Shown: positions 25,869-34,474 of the stretch, piece after piece | Layout of the letters: the number at the start of each line of letters is the position of its first letter | Position numbering within the stretch: the first letter of the stretch is position 1 | NCBI RefSeq assembly: GCF_023283895.1 | Contig: NZ_JAKILB010000008.1 | Location: forward strand, 1-64,000 | Source of the DNA: Shewanella pneumatophori | GTDB lineage: Bacteria > Pseudomonadota > Gammaproteobacteria > Enterobacterales > Shewanellaceae | Reading direction: 5' to 3' | Length of the DNA stretch: 64,000 nt | Notes under the pieces: model-generated | Told to the model about the DNA's origin: nothing | Seen by the model: only the letters and a program-made list of their open reading frames with translations | The model's database searches: none | Made by a program: the position numbers and the translations under genes

Positions 25869-27167
25869 ATGTCATTAACTCAAAACCTGAGGCAACAATG
25901 CACTCAACAGCAGACTATCGTAGTCGTAGAGGACTGTGACAGCGAGCGTCTACTACTCGCAAATTTATTGAGATCATTGAATCATAAGGTAAGCAGCTTT
26001 TGTAACGCAAAAGATGCCCTTAATTACCTAAGAACTCATCAAGTTGATATGTTAATTACCGACTGGATGATGCCAAACATGAGCGGAATTGAACTCTGTA
26101 AAGCTATAAAGTCAAACAACAATCCGCCCTACACGATTTTACTCACAGGTAAGAATGAAAATGACAGCATTATTGAAGGATTAAACTCAGGAGCCGATGA
26201 CTTTATTTCTAAGCCTTTTCACGCAGGAGTGTTAAAAGTAAGGGTTTTGGCTGGACTTAGAATAATACAAATGCAGCAGCAATTAACTATTCATAACCAA
26301 ACGTTAAACTTGCTACTTGCTAAAGAACAAGAATACCTTAAAACGTTAAAACAAGATCTGCAGAGTGCTGCTCAGTTGCAACAGGCATTGCTACCACAAA
26401 ACAACCAGCTTAATCAGGGCTGGCGAGTCAACACCACCTTTAAACCAGCGCAAGAGTTAGCTGGCGATCTGTTCCAGTGCTTTGAAATAGATGAACATCG
26501 TATTGGCTTTTATCTACTTGATGTCAGTGGTCATGGCACCGCCGCATCAATGCTAAGTTTTACCTTAGCCCATTATTTATCCCCAAACCAAAATGCTTGG
26601 CAAACAGGAGATATCTGCGGCTTAGTTAATCTGCTAAATCAACAATTTGACGATCCACAACAAGCTGGGCGTTTTGCTACTTTGCTCATAGGCATAATCA
26701 ATACCAAGCTAAATACCGTTGAGTTAGTGAATGCAGGCCATCCAGCGCCTATTGTTGTAACAGAGCAAGCAGCTCACTTTCTTGATGCTAATAGCCTGGT
26801 AAATGATGAGCTTAACTGCAGCGCCGCTAGCAATACCGAGATTCGTCAACATAGCGCCAATAACCAATTACCTATTGGGTTAGATCCTCAATATCTGTAT
26901 CAAAGCTATTGCGTTAATTTACCGAAACAGAGCCAACTATTACTCTACTCTGACGGGATTTATGAATGCCGCAACAGCAAATTTGGATGCTTTGGTCTGC
27001 AAAAATTACTGAAAAATATTAATGAGGCTAGAGAATTACCTGCCGAACAACTACTGCATTTTTTAAGCTATAGCGCCGATTTGTGGCAAGAAAAACAAGC
27101 CCAAGATGATATTTCTCTGATGCTGATCTCGAGTTGCCCGCAGCCTACTAATACTCGGCAGCATTAA
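25869..27167 (+). CDS. Response regulator with PP2C-type serine phosphatase output (SypE-like)
   Basis: The protein, about 432 residues, has a receiver domain (about 16-135) with Asp65 in LITDWMMPN and the conserved lysine in ISKPF. After a coiled linker comes a SpoIIE/RsbU-type PP2C domain (ELAGDLFQCF, LLDVSGHGTAASML, LVNAGHPAP, LLLYSDGIYE), with the metal-binding aspartates visible. It should dephosphorylate the STAS protein encoded downstream, under receiver control. V. fischeri SypE carries this phosphatase plus an RsbW-like kinase on one chain; here the kinase is a separate gene. An in-frame GTG at 25857 is an alternative start. Neither has a clear Shine-Dalgarno sequence. A sigma54 promoter lies upstream. 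Confidence 0.9.
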   Translation: MSLTQNLRQQCTQQQTIVVVEDCDSERLLLANLLRSLNHKVSSFCNAKDALNYLRTHQVDMLITDWMMPNMSGIELCKAIKSNNNPPYTILLTGKNENDSIIEGLNSGADDFISKPFHAGVLKVRVLAGLRIIQMQQQLTIHNQTLNLLLAKEQEYLKTLKQDLQSAAQLQQALLPQNNQLNQGWRVNTTFKPAQELAGDLFQCFEIDEHRIGFYLLDVSGHGTAASMLSFTLAHYLSPNQNAWQTGDICGLVNLLNQQFDDPQQAGRFATLLIGIINTKLNTVELVNAGHPAPIVVTEQAAHFLDANSLVNDELNCSAASNTEIRQHSANNQLPIGLDPQYLYQSYCVNLPKQSQLLLYSDGIYECRNSKFGCFGLQKLLKNINEARELPAEQLLHFLSYSADLWQEKQAQDDISLMLISSCPQPTNTRQH

Positions 27168-27248
27168 TAGTGGGACTTTAGCAGAGAGAAGATACTAAAG
27201 AGGCGCCTATATTTTCTAATAAAACAGGTAATAAAAGGATTAGTAAAC

Positions 27249-27638
27249 ATGAATAGCTTACAACTTAACCTAGATAGAAACGTGATGCAGAGTCACTCAA
27301 TTAGCAAAGAGATCGATCAATTTATGCAGCAAAACCAAGTTGGCGATGGCACACGGTTTAAGATTATTACCTGCACATTAGAGGCTATCGCCAATGTGTT
27401 TGAACATGCAACTCCGCCCCTAAAACGCATGATAGTTATCCTACACTGTGACAGCCATAAAGTGATTGTAGATTTACTTGATAACTCGCCCCACAAAACG
27501 GTTCTACAACCCACATCATGCCCAGCAACAAATGCATCGTCTGGCCGCGGCCTCTGGATAATCAACAACTGGATGGATAGCGTGCGCAGTCAGCAAACCG
27601 TTGCTGGCACACACTTACAATTAACTCTAGCGATATAA
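27249..27638 (+). CDS. RsbW-like serine kinase / anti-sigma-type HATPase
   Basis: The 129-residue protein is a stand-alone GHKL ATPase of the RsbW/SpoIIAB type. It has the N-box EAIANVFEHA (Glu45, Asn49), the DLLDNSPH motif, and the glycine loop SGRGLWII. Such proteins phosphorylate a serine on a partner STAS protein; a STAS gene lies about 500 bases downstream. AAAAGGAT precedes the ATG. With the receiver-PP2C gene 81 bases upstream, it forms the kinase/phosphatase pair of a partner-switching circuit, equal to the two catalytic ends of SypE encoded separately. Confidence 0.9.
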   Translation: MNSLQLNLDRNVMQSHSISKEIDQFMQQNQVGDGTRFKIITCTLEAIANVFEHATPPLKRMIVILHCDSHKVIVDLLDNSPHKTVLQPTSCPATNASSGRGLWIINNWMDSVRSQQTVAGTHLQLTLAI

Positions 27639-27734
27639 TTGCTGCTACGCACAATTAAGCATTAAGCTATTCTTCTTGGATAAAAAATGATACCTGCTTG
27701 AAATTGAAAAAAGTAAATAGGTAAAAGCTAAAAC

Positions 27735-27761
27735 AGATAAAGTAGATAAAGTAGATAAAGT
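27735..27761. repeat. Three tandem copies of a 9-bp unit
   Basis: AGATAAAGT occurs three times in perfect tandem in the spacer between the RsbW-like and STAS genes. It is too short to encode anything. Its role is unknown, and slippage-type variation is likely. Confidence 0.85.
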
Positions 27762-27831
27762 CAGCGTTTATAAATGCACTGAGCTAAAACGGTACTCAAC
27801 GCGAATTCCAACCTTGCAAAAGGTGTACTCG

Positions 27832-27867
27832 ACTCTCAATACTCTCAATACTCTCAATACTCTCAAT
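27832..27867. repeat. Four tandem copies of a 9-bp unit
   Basis: ACTCTCAAT is repeated four times without error, followed by a degenerate continuation. It lies about 180 bases upstream of the sigma54 promoter of the STAS gene, where a bound activator could sit. The whole 27639-28135 spacer holds these two repeats and the promoter, and no gene. Confidence 0.88.
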
Positions 27868-28047
27868 ACATCTAATATTGAGACTTCTATATCCCTAAGT
27901 TTTTAATTTTAGCAAAAAAATCTAATCGAAACTCAAACAGGTTTTACGCTTATCCATTTTGCATCGCAAATTCAAAATGCCTTTGCAGCAGTTCAAAATA
28001 TACACATCAAAATAGAATTAAAAGATAACAAACAACAACTTAAAAGT

Positions 28048-28063
28048 TGGCCTTGTAATTGCT
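28048..28063 (+). promoter_or_regulatory. Sigma54 (-24/-12) promoter before the STAS gene
   Basis: TGGCCT-TGTAA-TTGCT has GG and GC ten bases apart and the TTGCT -12 element. The ATG of the STAS gene lies 73 bases downstream. In V. fischeri a sigma54 promoter similarly precedes sypA. Confidence 0.75.
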
Positions 28064-28135
28064 TCCTATTAACTATCAGAACGAAAATTTCAGTCCATCA
28101 AGCAAAATGCCTTTGGCGTTTTTAAGGATAGCAAT

Positions 28136-28495
28136 ATGACCTTCTCTCAATTACCACAGTATAACGCATGCAAAGTCACGCTACCGCTAGAGGTCGTTAT
28201 GACACAGACTCCGACTCTCAGAGCGGCGATTCTTCAGAAAATTAATGCAGGTATGACTCAATTAGTCATTGACCTGCACCAAGTTGAATACATCGACTCA
28301 AGCGGCCTTTCAGTGCTTATTTCTGCATTAAAGCGCATTGAGCAGCTTGATGGCGATATTGTGCTGCTATCACCAACAGCTGGTGTGAGATCGTTAATCG
28401 AGCTAACTCGCCTGCATCAAATTTTCGCTATTTATGAAGATGAAGCAGCTGCAATTGAGTACATCTGTAACGAAACAGAGGAAGAGCTACTTTAA
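28136..28495 (+). CDS. STAS-domain anti-sigma-antagonist protein (SypA-like)
   Basis: The 119-residue protein is a single STAS domain. The phosphorylation motif is YIDSSGLSVL, placing the serine at residue 56. This is also the position known for V. fischeri SypA, the biofilm regulator phosphorylated and dephosphorylated by SypE. The upstream RsbW-like kinase and receiver-PP2C phosphatase are the expected partners. Unphosphorylated STAS proteins usually bind a target to switch it; the downstream target here is unknown. It heads the biosynthetic genes and is preceded by a sigma54 promoter. Confidence 0.92.
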   Translation: MTFSQLPQYNACKVTLPLEVVMTQTPTLRAAILQKINAGMTQLVIDLHQVEYIDSSGLSVLISALKRIEQLDGDIVLLSPTAGVRSLIELTRLHQIFAIYEDEAAAIEYICNETEEELL

Positions 28496-28562
28496 TCAGT
28501 ACCACTGTTCTGTAATAAATCGTCACTTATGTCGTCGCATTAGTAAACGAGAGGATAAGGCT

Positions 28563-29843
28563 ATGAACCCCAATCACAGCATCCTAACAAAGCTAAGTTA
28601 TAAACAGATAGCCGCAGCAGTTAAAACGACAATCGCTATGCTGCCGTTAATCATGCTATCTGCTTGTGTCACGCCACACGCACCAGAGCAAAAAGCTGTG
28701 TGTGATGCCGAAAATAATGATATGACACAATGCCACTTCTACGACCGTGATACCCCCTATTTACGCAGTAAAACAGATAAAAGACAGCCGCAATCACAAA
28801 CACTAACCAATATGACTGGTAACACTTACCTGATGCACACAGGTCAAGCTCAGCAATCTCTGCATCTGCCGCAAAATATTCGCCTTTCTGTGGGAGACAG
28901 GTTGAAAGTGCGCGTACTCAACGGGGAAGAGTTTAGCGGAACAGTTGAGGTGAATAATGATGGCTATATCTACCTGCCCTATCTCGCGCCTATTCATGCT
29001 AAAGGCCTAGATGTTCAAGCTTTATCAACTAAGATTAAGCAGCACCTTGTAGATGAGCAATTTATGCTTGCAAACAGCGTAAAGCTAAGCATTACGCCAC
29101 TCAAATGGGCGCCGGTGCAAATAACCGTTTCAGGCGGTGTATTTGAACCAGGGCAACATCAAATAAACCAAAAATCAGATACTGAAATCATCGATGATGA
29201 CGGTGATCATAGTGGTGACCAAGCCGATAGACGCAGCATAGCTGCAGCACTGAGAGCATCAGGTGGAGTACGTCCAGATGCCAATATCTCAGAAATAATG
29301 GTCATTCGTGAACAACATAGCTTCACCCTTGATCTGTCAGGCGTGATCCATGGCTTTCCAGTGCCTAGTATGACCTTAATGTCTGGCGATCATATCCATG
29401 TACCTCAGCATGATTACTTCGATGACGCCCTAGCCCGCCCATCACAGATTACTGCCCCGGGTATTCGAGTCTTTTTATCAAACTTAACTCAACCCGCAAG
29501 TAGTAACTCACAATCAGCTGTCGATACTGATGCCACACGTTTTCCCTATGGTACTCGTTTACTTAATGGGGCTATCGCAGCTAACTGTGTCGGCGGAGCA
29601 CAATCAACTAACGCCAGCAGACATCTTTTATTGATCACCAAAAATCCACTAACAGCACAAGTTGATGTCATTGAAAGGTCAATGGATGAGCTTATCAGGC
29701 ATTCATGGGAAACCGGCATGAATCCGATTTTAATGCCCGGCGATGGTATCGCTTGTTACGACTCTCGCGTAACCAATATTCGAGAAATTGCTCGCTCAAT
29801 TACCGAAGTATTAGTTCCCGCAACATTATTGGAATTACTTTAA
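28563..29843 (+). CDS. Polysaccharide export lipoprotein (Wza family)
   Basis: The product, about 426 residues, has a lipoprotein leader ending LSAC. A Poly_export domain (LSVGDRLKVRVLNGEEFSG, IYLPYLAPIHAKGL) and SLBB-type segments (QITVSGGVFEPGQH, LRASGGVRPDA) follow. It should form the outer-membrane channel for polymer export. I chose the ATG at 28563, which has GAGAGGA upstream and starts a clean leader; an earlier frame overlaps the STAS gene. It is followed 16 bases later by the chain-length protein, forming the export pair. V. fischeri SypC is the analogue. Confidence 0.9.
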   Translation: MNPNHSILTKLSYKQIAAAVKTTIAMLPLIMLSACVTPHAPEQKAVCDAENNDMTQCHFYDRDTPYLRSKTDKRQPQSQTLTNMTGNTYLMHTGQAQQSLHLPQNIRLSVGDRLKVRVLNGEEFSGTVEVNNDGYIYLPYLAPIHAKGLDVQALSTKIKQHLVDEQFMLANSVKLSITPLKWAPVQITVSGGVFEPGQHQINQKSDTEIIDDDGDHSGDQADRRSIAAALRASGGVRPDANISEIMVIREQHSFTLDLSGVIHGFPVPSMTLMSGDHIHVPQHDYFDDALARPSQITAPGIRVFLSNLTQPASSNSQSAVDTDATRFPYGTRLLNGAIAANCVGGAQSTNASRHLLLITKNPLTAQVDVIERSMDELIRHSWETGMNPILMPGDGIACYDSRVTNIREIARSITEVLVPATLLELL

Positions 29844-29859
29844 GTAATAGGGGGCGAAC

Positions 29860-31269
29860 ATGAAATCAAAACACGCCTATAGGCCACTTCTTTGGCTTCA
29901 ACGCTACTTTGTTAATGGTAGTCAACTAAGCGTAAAACAAAGACAACAAGCATACTTACGTGCAACCCTATTACTAATACTGCTTATTTGGTTATTAGTG
30001 CTGTTGTTTATCTTTGCAAGCCCTAATCGATACGTGAGCCAATGGACACTCATTTTACCAGGCTCAGGTACTGGCGCTAATGTTACTCTCGATAGTGTTG
30101 GTCAAGCTAATAGCTCTACAACATCGCCTTATACCAGTAGTGCCATTGACCCTAGAATTAACTACAAAACTATCGCCAGTAGCAAATCATTACTGGCAAG
30201 TGCAGCCAAAACGCTGCAATTAACAGCGGGAGAATTTGGTAACCCTAAACTCAAGCTGCCTAATCAAACTGGTATTATGCAATTTAGTATCAAAGCACAA
30301 TCAGCAAAGGCTGCCCAACAGAAAGCCTGGGCGCATTATCACAGTTTGCAGGCCATATTATCTGAGCTTAGAAGCGATGAAATCGAGCAGCGTGAAGATG
30401 CCATTCGTGTTGGGATGGCAAGCTTTGCCAATAAAGTCAGCCATACTCAAGAGAAACTCTTAGAATTCCAATCTGAACATGGTTTAGTGTCGCTAGAACA
30501 ATTTAAAGAACTTGCTTTAACAATGGAAAGGTTAAGACACAATAAAGTTAACTTAGTGTCTGAGTTACAAGGGGTTAAAGCAAGTCAAAAAATGCTCGAG
30601 ATCCACCTTTCACTCACGCCAAAACAGGCCGCTGGGCTATTAACTCTAAAAAACGATCAACTGTTTCAACAGTTACTTATAAGCTACACCCGTGTGACCG
30701 CCTCTTTGGCTGAATATCGCAGTCGCTTTGGTAAGCGTCACCCTAAAGTGGTGACCTATCGCGATGAACAAACATCAATTTTAAGTGCATTAAGCAAGCG
30801 CTGTAAAACGCTATTAGGCTATACAGACAAACGCCTCATGCTAATGCTATCTGCCGATGATTTGGATGGCAGAGCCCAACTCATGCAGCAATTACTGACG
30901 CTAAATACCGAAGCGGAGGGGTTAAGGCACCAAATAGACACACTTACTCAGCAGATCCATGACTGGAACCATAGATTTACTGATAGTAATGATGATGCCG
31001 CAAAGCTTGAAGATCTGCAGCGTGAACACCAAGTTGCAACCGCAGTATTTACCTCTGCTTTAGCCAAAATGGACATAGGTAAGGCCGACATCTACGCCGC
31101 TTATCCGTTACTACAACTTATGGCTGCGCCGAGTTTGGCTGAAGAGCCAGACAACTTATTAGTACTGCTGGCGCTGGTGGGCGGTATTGCCGCTTCAATT
31201 TCAATTATTGCAGGGATGGGGATGCTATGGATCCGCAAACCTATACTCCAGAAAATTCTGACGAAGTAA
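29860..31269 (+). CDS. Polysaccharide co-polymerase / chain-length protein, no kinase domain
   Basis: The 469-residue protein has an N-terminal membrane segment (about 32-51), a long periplasmic region with coiled-coil helices (about 165-400) and a second membrane segment near 435-460. This is the Wzz/GumC co-polymerase plan. It stops shortly after the second membrane segment and has no Walker A kinase domain, unlike Wzc. It should set polymer length and link polymerase to the outer-membrane channel. It is 16 bases after the Wza-type gene and overlaps the next gene by 43 bases. Confidence 0.88.
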   Translation: MKSKHAYRPLLWLQRYFVNGSQLSVKQRQQAYLRATLLLILLIWLLVLLFIFASPNRYVSQWTLILPGSGTGANVTLDSVGQANSSTTSPYTSSAIDPRINYKTIASSKSLLASAAKTLQLTAGEFGNPKLKLPNQTGIMQFSIKAQSAKAAQQKAWAHYHSLQAILSELRSDEIEQREDAIRVGMASFANKVSHTQEKLLEFQSEHGLVSLEQFKELALTMERLRHNKVNLVSELQGVKASQKMLEIHLSLTPKQAAGLLTLKNDQLFQQLLISYTRVTASLAEYRSRFGKRHPKVVTYRDEQTSILSALSKRCKTLLGYTDKRLMLMLSADDLDGRAQLMQQLLTLNTEAEGLRHQIDTLTQQIHDWNHRFTDSNDDAAKLEDLQREHQVATAVFTSALAKMDIGKADIYAAYPLLQLMAAPSLAEEPDNLLVLLALVGGIAASISIIAGMGMLWIRKPILQKILTK

Positions 31270-32540
31270 TCGTCTGGCGTGCCATAACGGGTACTTACCT
31301 GTTTTGGCTAGTAGGCGCAATGTACCTTATTGCGCCCGTCATTGCCTGGATCTTATTACTAAGAATGGTTAAGCGCCGCATGGTGGATAAAGTGATGTAT
31401 CCATTAAGCAAAGCGCAAACCACTTGGGTTATCGCAATGGCTGTAATGTTACTTGCGCTGGTCATTGGCCACTTAACTCACGAGCTTGGCGCGGCTAAAC
31501 TGATAAAATCTAGCATAGGTTGGGCAAAAGGCTGGGCGCTACTGGCTATATTTCCACTACTGGGCTCGCTCAATATTCGCCCACAACTCATGTATCGTGC
31601 TTGCTGTATTGTGTGTAAACACACACTGTTGTTATTACCAATATTCATTCTCGCTTGGGGTATCGGCGCTCCGAGTACTCTCTATACTTCACCGCTAAGC
31701 ATTATTGGTGGGCCGGGGCCAGAGTTTTTTAGTGTTAGCTTGTATGAAATCGACCCCGCTAGCGGTTTGCCACGCTGGCGTTTATTTACCCCTTGGGCAC
31801 CAGCCTTAGGTATGGTCGGTAACTTATTCTTTATATTTGCAATTCAAGAGCAATCAAAGCGTTATAAGTTCTACGGTATACTAGGTAGCCTGTCTATGGT
31901 GCTGCTCTCTCAATCTCGTCTGGCATTAGTCTGTTACCTATTATTAGGGTCTTGGTTTATGTTTATCCGCCTACACCGTAGCCCTTGGTTATACTTTATC
32001 GCCAGCCCAATTCTATTGTTATTCGGCATATTTGGTATTGAAGTCGTAGAGAAAATCCAACTGAGTATCGACGCCTTTAAAAGCGCTAGAGCGGGCTCTA
32101 CGCGAGTAAGGCAAGAACTCGCCAATATCGCCATTGAGCGTTGGAGCAATGAAGCTATATATTGGGGCCACGGTATTGTGGAACGTGGCCCTCACCTTGT
32201 TGAGTACATGCCTATTGGCTCGCATCATACTTGGTATGGTTTACTATTTGTAAAAGGTATTTTTGGCGCAATTGCGCTTGCTCTGCCAATGCTTGTTAGC
32301 CTACTTTCACTTATCGGCAATGTATTTAGCTCGAAGTTATCAGCCACTGCTGTCGCCATTTTATTACAACTATTTATATACACCTTTGGCGAAAATTTAG
32401 AGATCTTAGCCTATCTGTTTTGGCCAGGATTAATCGTTATTGGTATTGCCCATAAAGCGCGGGTAAATCCCCAAATCACAAGTTCAAGTAAACCACAGAG
32501 TTCTGCTATATTGCTGCCCCATGACATACCTGCTAGTTAG
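31227..32540 (+). CDS. O-antigen polymerase/ligase-like membrane protein (Wzy-type)
   Basis: The 437-residue protein has about ten to eleven hydrophobic segments. A large loop between the later segments includes GSTRVRQELANIAIERW and GSHHTWYGLLFVKG, as in the Wzy_C polymerase/ligase family (compare NxHNxxL-type motifs). It probably polymerises lipid-linked repeat units in the periplasm. Its start overlaps the end of the chain-length gene by 43 bases, with GGGGATG just before the ATG, showing tight coupling. Sequence cannot tell polymerase from ligase, but the locus otherwise lacks a polymerase. Confidence 0.85.
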   Translation: MDPQTYTPENSDEVIVWRAITGTYLFWLVGAMYLIAPVIAWILLLRMVKRRMVDKVMYPLSKAQTTWVIAMAVMLLALVIGHLTHELGAAKLIKSSIGWAKGWALLAIFPLLGSLNIRPQLMYRACCIVCKHTLLLLPIFILAWGIGAPSTLYTSPLSIIGGPGPEFFSVSLYEIDPASGLPRWRLFTPWAPALGMVGNLFFIFAIQEQSKRYKFYGILGSLSMVLLSQSRLALVCYLLLGSWFMFIRLHRSPWLYFIASPILLLFGIFGIEVVEKIQLSIDAFKSARAGSTRVRQELANIAIERWSNEAIYWGHGIVERGPHLVEYMPIGSHHTWYGLLFVKGIFGAIALALPMLVSLLSLIGNVFSSKLSATAVAILLQLFIYTFGENLEILAYLFWPGLIVIGIAHKARVNPQITSSSKPQSSAILLPHDIPAS

Positions 32541-32945
32541 ACTGCTTGAGCTACAGAGCTTAAGCGGTAACGCTTTCCATCTTTTACTTCTCTATTTAGC
32601 AACAAATAGCGTTGAGTCAGTCCTTCTATCAAACTTAATACCTATATTGCATTAAACAGTACTCAATGTATGTGAATAGCTATCTGACTCGCATTTTGCA
32701 ATACCAATTTGCAATTAACTTAATGACCAAGAAAACAGTCGCACAACTGCGCTTTACACAAACAATAAAGCACATATTTTCATAGTCTTATTTAAAATTG
32801 CATTAATCTGAAAACTTGGCATGAACTCTGTATTAAATCTAATCAACAACGCTAATACACAAATTTACTCACTCATTAAAACCGAAGCAAAAATGCAGTA
32901 AGTACTAGAGTCACTATCTCAATAGAAACTAATTACGGAGGATAT
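32541..32945. other. Gene-free spacer before the flippase gene
   Basis: About 400 AT-rich bases with no credible gene. A partial sigma54-like sequence (TTGGCAT...CTGTA, 32816-32832) has a good -24 element, but GT in place of the nearly invariant GC at -12. The flippase ATG at 32946 has a good ACGGAGGATAT ribosome site. I see no repeat or stable hairpin. Confidence 0.5.
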
Positions 32946-34436
32946 ATGCAAAGCTTAATGCAATACCAGCATGCCCTGACTACATCCTTCAGCAGCGCCC
33001 TAGGCAAAAGTCTTTTTTGGCTAGGCTCAGCACAAGTACTTGGTCGTATTGTTCGCTTAGCATCAAGTATTATTATTGCCCGTTTGTTGACTCCGGAGAT
33101 CTTCGGTCAAGTCGCCATTATTCTCACTTGTTTTGAAATCATCTGTACACCAACCCGCAGGATCTCATCTGCAGCCTTAATAAAAATGGATGATGAACAA
33201 CTGAAACACTCTTTGCATGCTGCTAGCCAAGTTAATTGGCTGGCAGCAATTATCGCCTTCGTTGCCATGAGCTTACTCAGCTGGCCGCTTGCCATCTATT
33301 TTGATGACATGCAGCTAATACTTCCTATGATACTTATGGCAACAAGCTATTTATTACTACCACTAGGTATGCTTTACGCTGCAATCAACTTGCGCGCTAA
33401 CAAAATGCGTATTGTTGGCCGTGCAGTACTTTGGCAAACATTATTTGATGGCTTACTCACCGCCACATTCGCTTTACTCGGGTTAGGGATCTGGGCAATT
33501 ATTTTGCCAAAGATCATTGTGATATTTATTTGGATTGGGGTTCATAGATATCGCAATCCCCTACCCGAGACTTTATCAAACGCTAAAGCTTTATCAGACG
33601 CGAAACCATTGGACTCAATGCCTTTGCAGCCTGCACAGTCAGAACCTGTATCGACAACATCTGAAAATGCCACCAGCAATAAACGCCTTTCAACTGCAGT
33701 TTGGTACAAACGATTGCTACCATCAGTCAACTTATTCACTCTGCTTATTTCACCGCGCGCTAGGGCAATATTGAGTTTTGGCTTTCAGGTAGGCCTTAGT
33801 GATCTGGCCATCGTTCTTAGGCAGAATATTGACTATATCTTAGTGGGCTATTTTCTTGGAATTGAAGCCCTAGGTGTTTACTTCTTCGCTTTTAATGCAA
33901 GCCTTGGGATCAGCTTAGGGTTAGTACAAAGCTATGGCACCGCGCTGTATTCCCACTTATGCCAAAGTTCAAATAAACAAAATCAAGCACAAGCACTAAA
34001 GACTCATGAGCCCGCTAACAAGAGTAGCGATACTCAACAAAAGTATGTTCAATCGCTCAAGTTCATTATGTTACTTACTTTGCCCATTATCGGTATTCAG
34101 GCTTTGTTTGCGCCTATTTATGTTCCTTTTGTGTATGGACAAAAGTGGCTCGATGCCGGCGCGCTACCAATCTTTATTTTGCTGTGTTTAAGCGGCCTAG
34201 TTCGCCCGCTGGGCGAAGCAGCTAGCCAATACTTAATTAGTATCGGCAAAAGCCAATTTAATCTCGCCTGCAATAGTGCATTTACCTTGGTGTTAATCAT
34301 GTCGATTTCGCTTGCAAGTCAGTTCGGATTACAAGCCGTTGCTTTAAGTGTTCTGCTGGTTCATTTAGCTTTAATGCCAGCACTCACCCTTTATTTACAT
34401 TCAACCTTTACGACTTTGTCAAAGCCTAATCACTAG
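32946..34436 (+). CDS. Oligosaccharide flippase (Wzx-like)
   Basis: The 496-residue protein has about twelve to fourteen hydrophobic segments and belongs to the polysaccharide biosynthesis/MATE-like flippases. Its N-terminal SLFWLGSAQVLGRIVRLASSIIIARLLTPEIFGQVA is typical. It should move undecaprenyl-linked repeat units across the inner membrane. Two polar insertions are unusual: about residues 206-240 (rich in S, A, K, P, Q) and about 340-360 (SSNKQNQAQALKTHEP), both in predicted loops. The ribosome site GGAGGA is strong. The glycosyltransferase gene follows after 38 bases. Confidence 0.9.
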   Translation: MQSLMQYQHALTTSFSSALGKSLFWLGSAQVLGRIVRLASSIIIARLLTPEIFGQVAIILTCFEIICTPTRRISSAALIKMDDEQLKHSLHAASQVNWLAAIIAFVAMSLLSWPLAIYFDDMQLILPMILMATSYLLLPLGMLYAAINLRANKMRIVGRAVLWQTLFDGLLTATFALLGLGIWAIILPKIIVIFIWIGVHRYRNPLPETLSNAKALSDAKPLDSMPLQPAQSEPVSTTSENATSNKRLSTAVWYKRLLPSVNLFTLLISPRARAILSFGFQVGLSDLAIVLRQNIDYILVGYFLGIEALGVYFFAFNASLGISLGLVQSYGTALYSHLCQSSNKQNQAQALKTHEPANKSSDTQQKYVQSLKFIMLLTLPIIGIQALFAPIYVPFVYGQKWLDAGALPIFILLCLSGLVRPLGEAASQYLISIGKSQFNLACNSAFTLVLIMSISLASQFGLQAVALSVLLVHLALMPALTLYLHSTFTTLSKPNH

Positions 34437-34474
34437 TTAACCACAGCCCAATTAAGCATCATCAGGAGGCTATT

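Noticed and set aside
25606..25875. Minus-strand 89-codon frame with a repetitive sequence
   Set aside because: Its repetitive residues come from the 15-base DNA repeat in a control region; it has no ribosome site and covers the sigma54 promoter.
32816..32832. Fourth sigma54 promoter before the flippase gene
   Set aside because: The -24 element is good, but the -12 position has GT where GC is nearly invariant.
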